From an uncultured Bacteroidales bacterium (GTDB lineage Bacteria > Bacteroidota > Bacteroidia > Bacteroidales > P3), in the NCBI GenBank assembly GCA_900319865.1, contig ONQD01000003.1, forward strand, positions 1 through 64,000: a DNA stretch of 64,000 nt, in the 5' to 3' direction. A program made the translations under genes and the position numbers. Below are positions 62,440 to 64,000 of this stretch, in pieces; the first letter of the stretch is position 1; each line of letters opens with the position of its first letter. The notes beneath the pieces were generated by a model that saw only the letters and a program-made list of their open reading frames with translations, was not told the DNA's origin and did not search any database.

Positions 62440-63897
62440 ATGTCATTACGCAGTCAATCGGTAACCGGAGTAAAATGGAACGCAGTGGGGACACTTACCA
62501 CAACGGCGTTGCAGATGCTCAAGCTGTTTATCTTGGCGCGCATACTCACAAAACAAGACTTTGGTCTGCTGGCCATAGCCACCATGTTTCTCGGCTTCAC
62601 TGAGATATTTGCCAATATGGGCCTCGCCACAGGCATTATCCACAAGCAAGACATCACCCGCGACCAATACTCGTCGGTCTTTTGGCTAAACCTGATGCTC
62701 AGTGTGGCTCTGTGGCTGCTGCTCTGTGCCTTTACGCCACTGATAGCAAATTACTACCATCACCCCGCCCTGAGACAACTTATCCCGTTGCTGTCATTCA
62801 CACTTGTGATAGACTCCTTTGGCAAAATGTTCTACACACTGAAGACCAAAGAGCTGGACTTTAAATTCATCTCCATAGTGCAGATTGTAGGTGTCACCCT
62901 TGGGGTGGTGCTGACGGTGGTGCTGGCCTTGCACGGCTTTGGGGTTTTCAGCCTTGCATGGGGTGCATTGCTCCAGGCATTCATCACCCAGAGCGTCTAT
63001 GCCGTGTCGGGACTCAAGGCCTATCGCATCAGGCTGCATTTCCGACTGAGCGAAATACGCGAGTTGGTATCAATAGGACTTTATCAGCTTGGAATGCAGG
63101 TGATTGATTATGCAGCCAATAAACTTGATATCTTCCTCATAGGGCGTTTCTTCAGTGCCGAGGTGCTGGGTGTGTACAACTTAGCCAAAGAGTTGCTGTA
63201 CAAGGCAGTGCAGCTCATCAACCCCATAGTAACCAATGTTGCGGCCCCGACATTTGCTCGATTCCAAGACGATATGCCAAAGATGCGTCGTTCCTATGCC
63301 GAGGTGCTGCATCTGCTCTCGTTCATCAACTTCCCGATATTCATGGCTTTCTTCCTCTTTGCAGAACCGCTCACTGTGCTGCTCTACGGAAGCGGCATGG
63401 TGGAGATGGTGTGGTTTGTGAGAGTGCTCTCGGTGTGGGGTATGTTACAATCGATAGGTAACCCGGCGGGAATACTCATGGTGTCGCTGGGTCGCACCGA
63501 CCTGGGCTTCAGGTGGACGCTGGTACGCATCGTGTTTGTGTTGGCAGGCACACTGGTGGCCAGCCGGATAAGCATACAGGCTATGACATGGACACAGGTA
63601 CTGCTGGCCTTCATCTTCCTCTTTGCCTACTGGCGCATGATGGTGTATAAATGTATACAAATGCCGCTGAAGAGCTATCTTGGCGCGGTTTCATGGCCGC
63701 TGCTGGGCATTGTTGTGGCAGCACTACCAGCATTGCCGTTGTTGCTTTTCGCTGCAGGGCAGGAGGAGCCGTTGCGCACCATTATGCTGTATGTCGACAT
63801 GGCTGTTTTCGGCCTCGCCTACCTGGCCTTCTACTGGTTCACACGGCGCGATATACTGCTGCAGTTGCCCATTTTTAGAACAAGAAAAGACACATGA
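62440..63897 (+). CDS. Polysaccharide flippase (Polysacc_synt_3 type), second copy
   Basis: A 485-residue flippase of the WzxC-like group with about twelve to fourteen helices. The start V-K-W-N-A-V-G-T-L-x-x-x-x-L-Q-x-L-K-L-F-I-L-A-R-I-L-T-K-Q-D-F-G is typical. It differs clearly from the first flippase, suggesting two lipid-linked products. Its stop overlaps the ATG of the next gene (ATGA). Confidence 0.88.
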   Translation: MSLRSQSVTGVKWNAVGTLTTTALQMLKLFILARILTKQDFGLLAIATMFLGFTEIFANMGLATGIIHKQDITRDQYSSVFWLNLMLSVALWLLLCAFTPLIANYYHHPALRQLIPLLSFTLVIDSFGKMFYTLKTKELDFKFISIVQIVGVTLGVVLTVVLALHGFGVFSLAWGALLQAFITQSVYAVSGLKAYRIRLHFRLSEIRELVSIGLYQLGMQVIDYAANKLDIFLIGRFFSAEVLGVYNLAKELLYKAVQLINPIVTNVAAPTFARFQDDMPKMRRSYAEVLHLLSFINFPIFMAFFLFAEPLTVLLYGSGMVEMVWFVRVLSVWGMLQSIGNPAGILMVSLGRTDLGFRWTLVRIVFVLAGTLVASRISIQAMTWTQVLLAFIFLFAYWRMMVYKCIQMPLKSYLGAVSWPLLGIVVAALPALPLLLFAAGQEEPLRTIMLYVDMAVFGLAYLAFYWFTRRDILLQLPIFRTRKDT

Positions 63898-64000
63898 GAC
63901 TGATATTCCATATTCCGCTGAAAATAGACCGCAACGACCCGTCGGCCAGCCAGATACGTCCACAGAAGCTAATGATGGCTTTTGCCGAACTTGGCTGGGA
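63894..64000 (+). CDS. Glycosyltransferase, 5' end only
   Basis: Only 35 codons are in the window, beginning MRLIFHIPLKIDRNDPSASQ, then I-R-P-Q-K-L-M-M-A-F-A-E-L-G-W. This resembles the N-terminus of GT4-type glycosyltransferases of Bacteroidota capsule loci. It overlaps the flippase stop by four bases. Assignment is tentative since the catalytic part is outside. Confidence 0.6.
   Translation, partial: MRLIFHIPLKIDRNDPSASQIRPQKLMMAFAELGW

Overview
The window is a chromosomal segment of a Bacteroidales bacterium (phylum Bacteroidota). This follows from the repeated Bacteroidota -7 promoter element (TAnnTTTG) with almost no Shine-Dalgarno sequences, from the DUF4270 and GSCFA families, from two proteins with type IX secretion (T9SS) type C-terminal modules, from a Bacteroidota-type release factor 1, and from an EF-G paralogue of the Bacteroides EF-G2 type. 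About 47 complete protein genes, one gene cut by the right edge, one tRNA-Cys and at least one decayed gene are visible. No rRNA, CRISPR array, intact insertion sequence or prophage was seen.

Layout: 0.1-4.1 kb is a leftward cluster (starch-synthase-like protein, DUF4270 lipoprotein, MORN-repeat protein, Maf). Then come recX (+), a SAM hydroxide adenosyltransferase (-) and a rightward sufC-sufD-ABC exporter operon (6.2-10.1 kb). rpsA (-), a small membrane protein and a FucP-type sugar permease follow. 14.9-19.1 kb holds part of the F-type ATP synthase (atpE-F-H-A-G, leftward, without atpB, atpD or atpC). 19.4-22.9 kb has patB-like, nadB and a small membrane protein. A lipoprotein-type sensor kinase with its response regulator lies at 23.8-26.8 kb and tRNA-Cys at 27.2 kb. 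A leftward dnaE-GSCFA-ddl-gliding-C-terminal-domain cluster spans 27.4-34.4 kb. A DUF3089 hydrolase and a lipoprotein flank a decayed stretch (36.6-38.3 kb) with an epimerase remnant and a gene broken by a stop codon.

From 38.4 kb: an AAA/DUF4143 ATPase, ettA with two small genes, recJ, then a leftward group (endonuclease/exonuclease/phosphatase protein, nth, BatA-like protein, NatA/NatB-like ABC transporter). aroE is convergent with a T9SS cargo gene. A repeat-filled intergenic region (52.7-53.25 kb) precedes an acyltransferase-prfA pair. A MerR regulator fused to a desulfoferrodoxin-like domain and the EF-G2-like gene follow. The right end (59.5-64 kb) opens a surface-polysaccharide locus: flippase, O-antigen-ligase-type protein, second flippase, glycosyltransferase.

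Most of the window is housekeeping. The most unusual items are the MerR-GyrI-desulfoferrodoxin fusion with an intact Cys4 site and a degraded catalytic site; the GTPase-motif-deficient EF-G paralogue; a set of four genes with exactly four bases between the -7 element and ATG, which predicts leaderless mRNAs; the split ATP synthase cluster; and the repeat-packed intergenic region.
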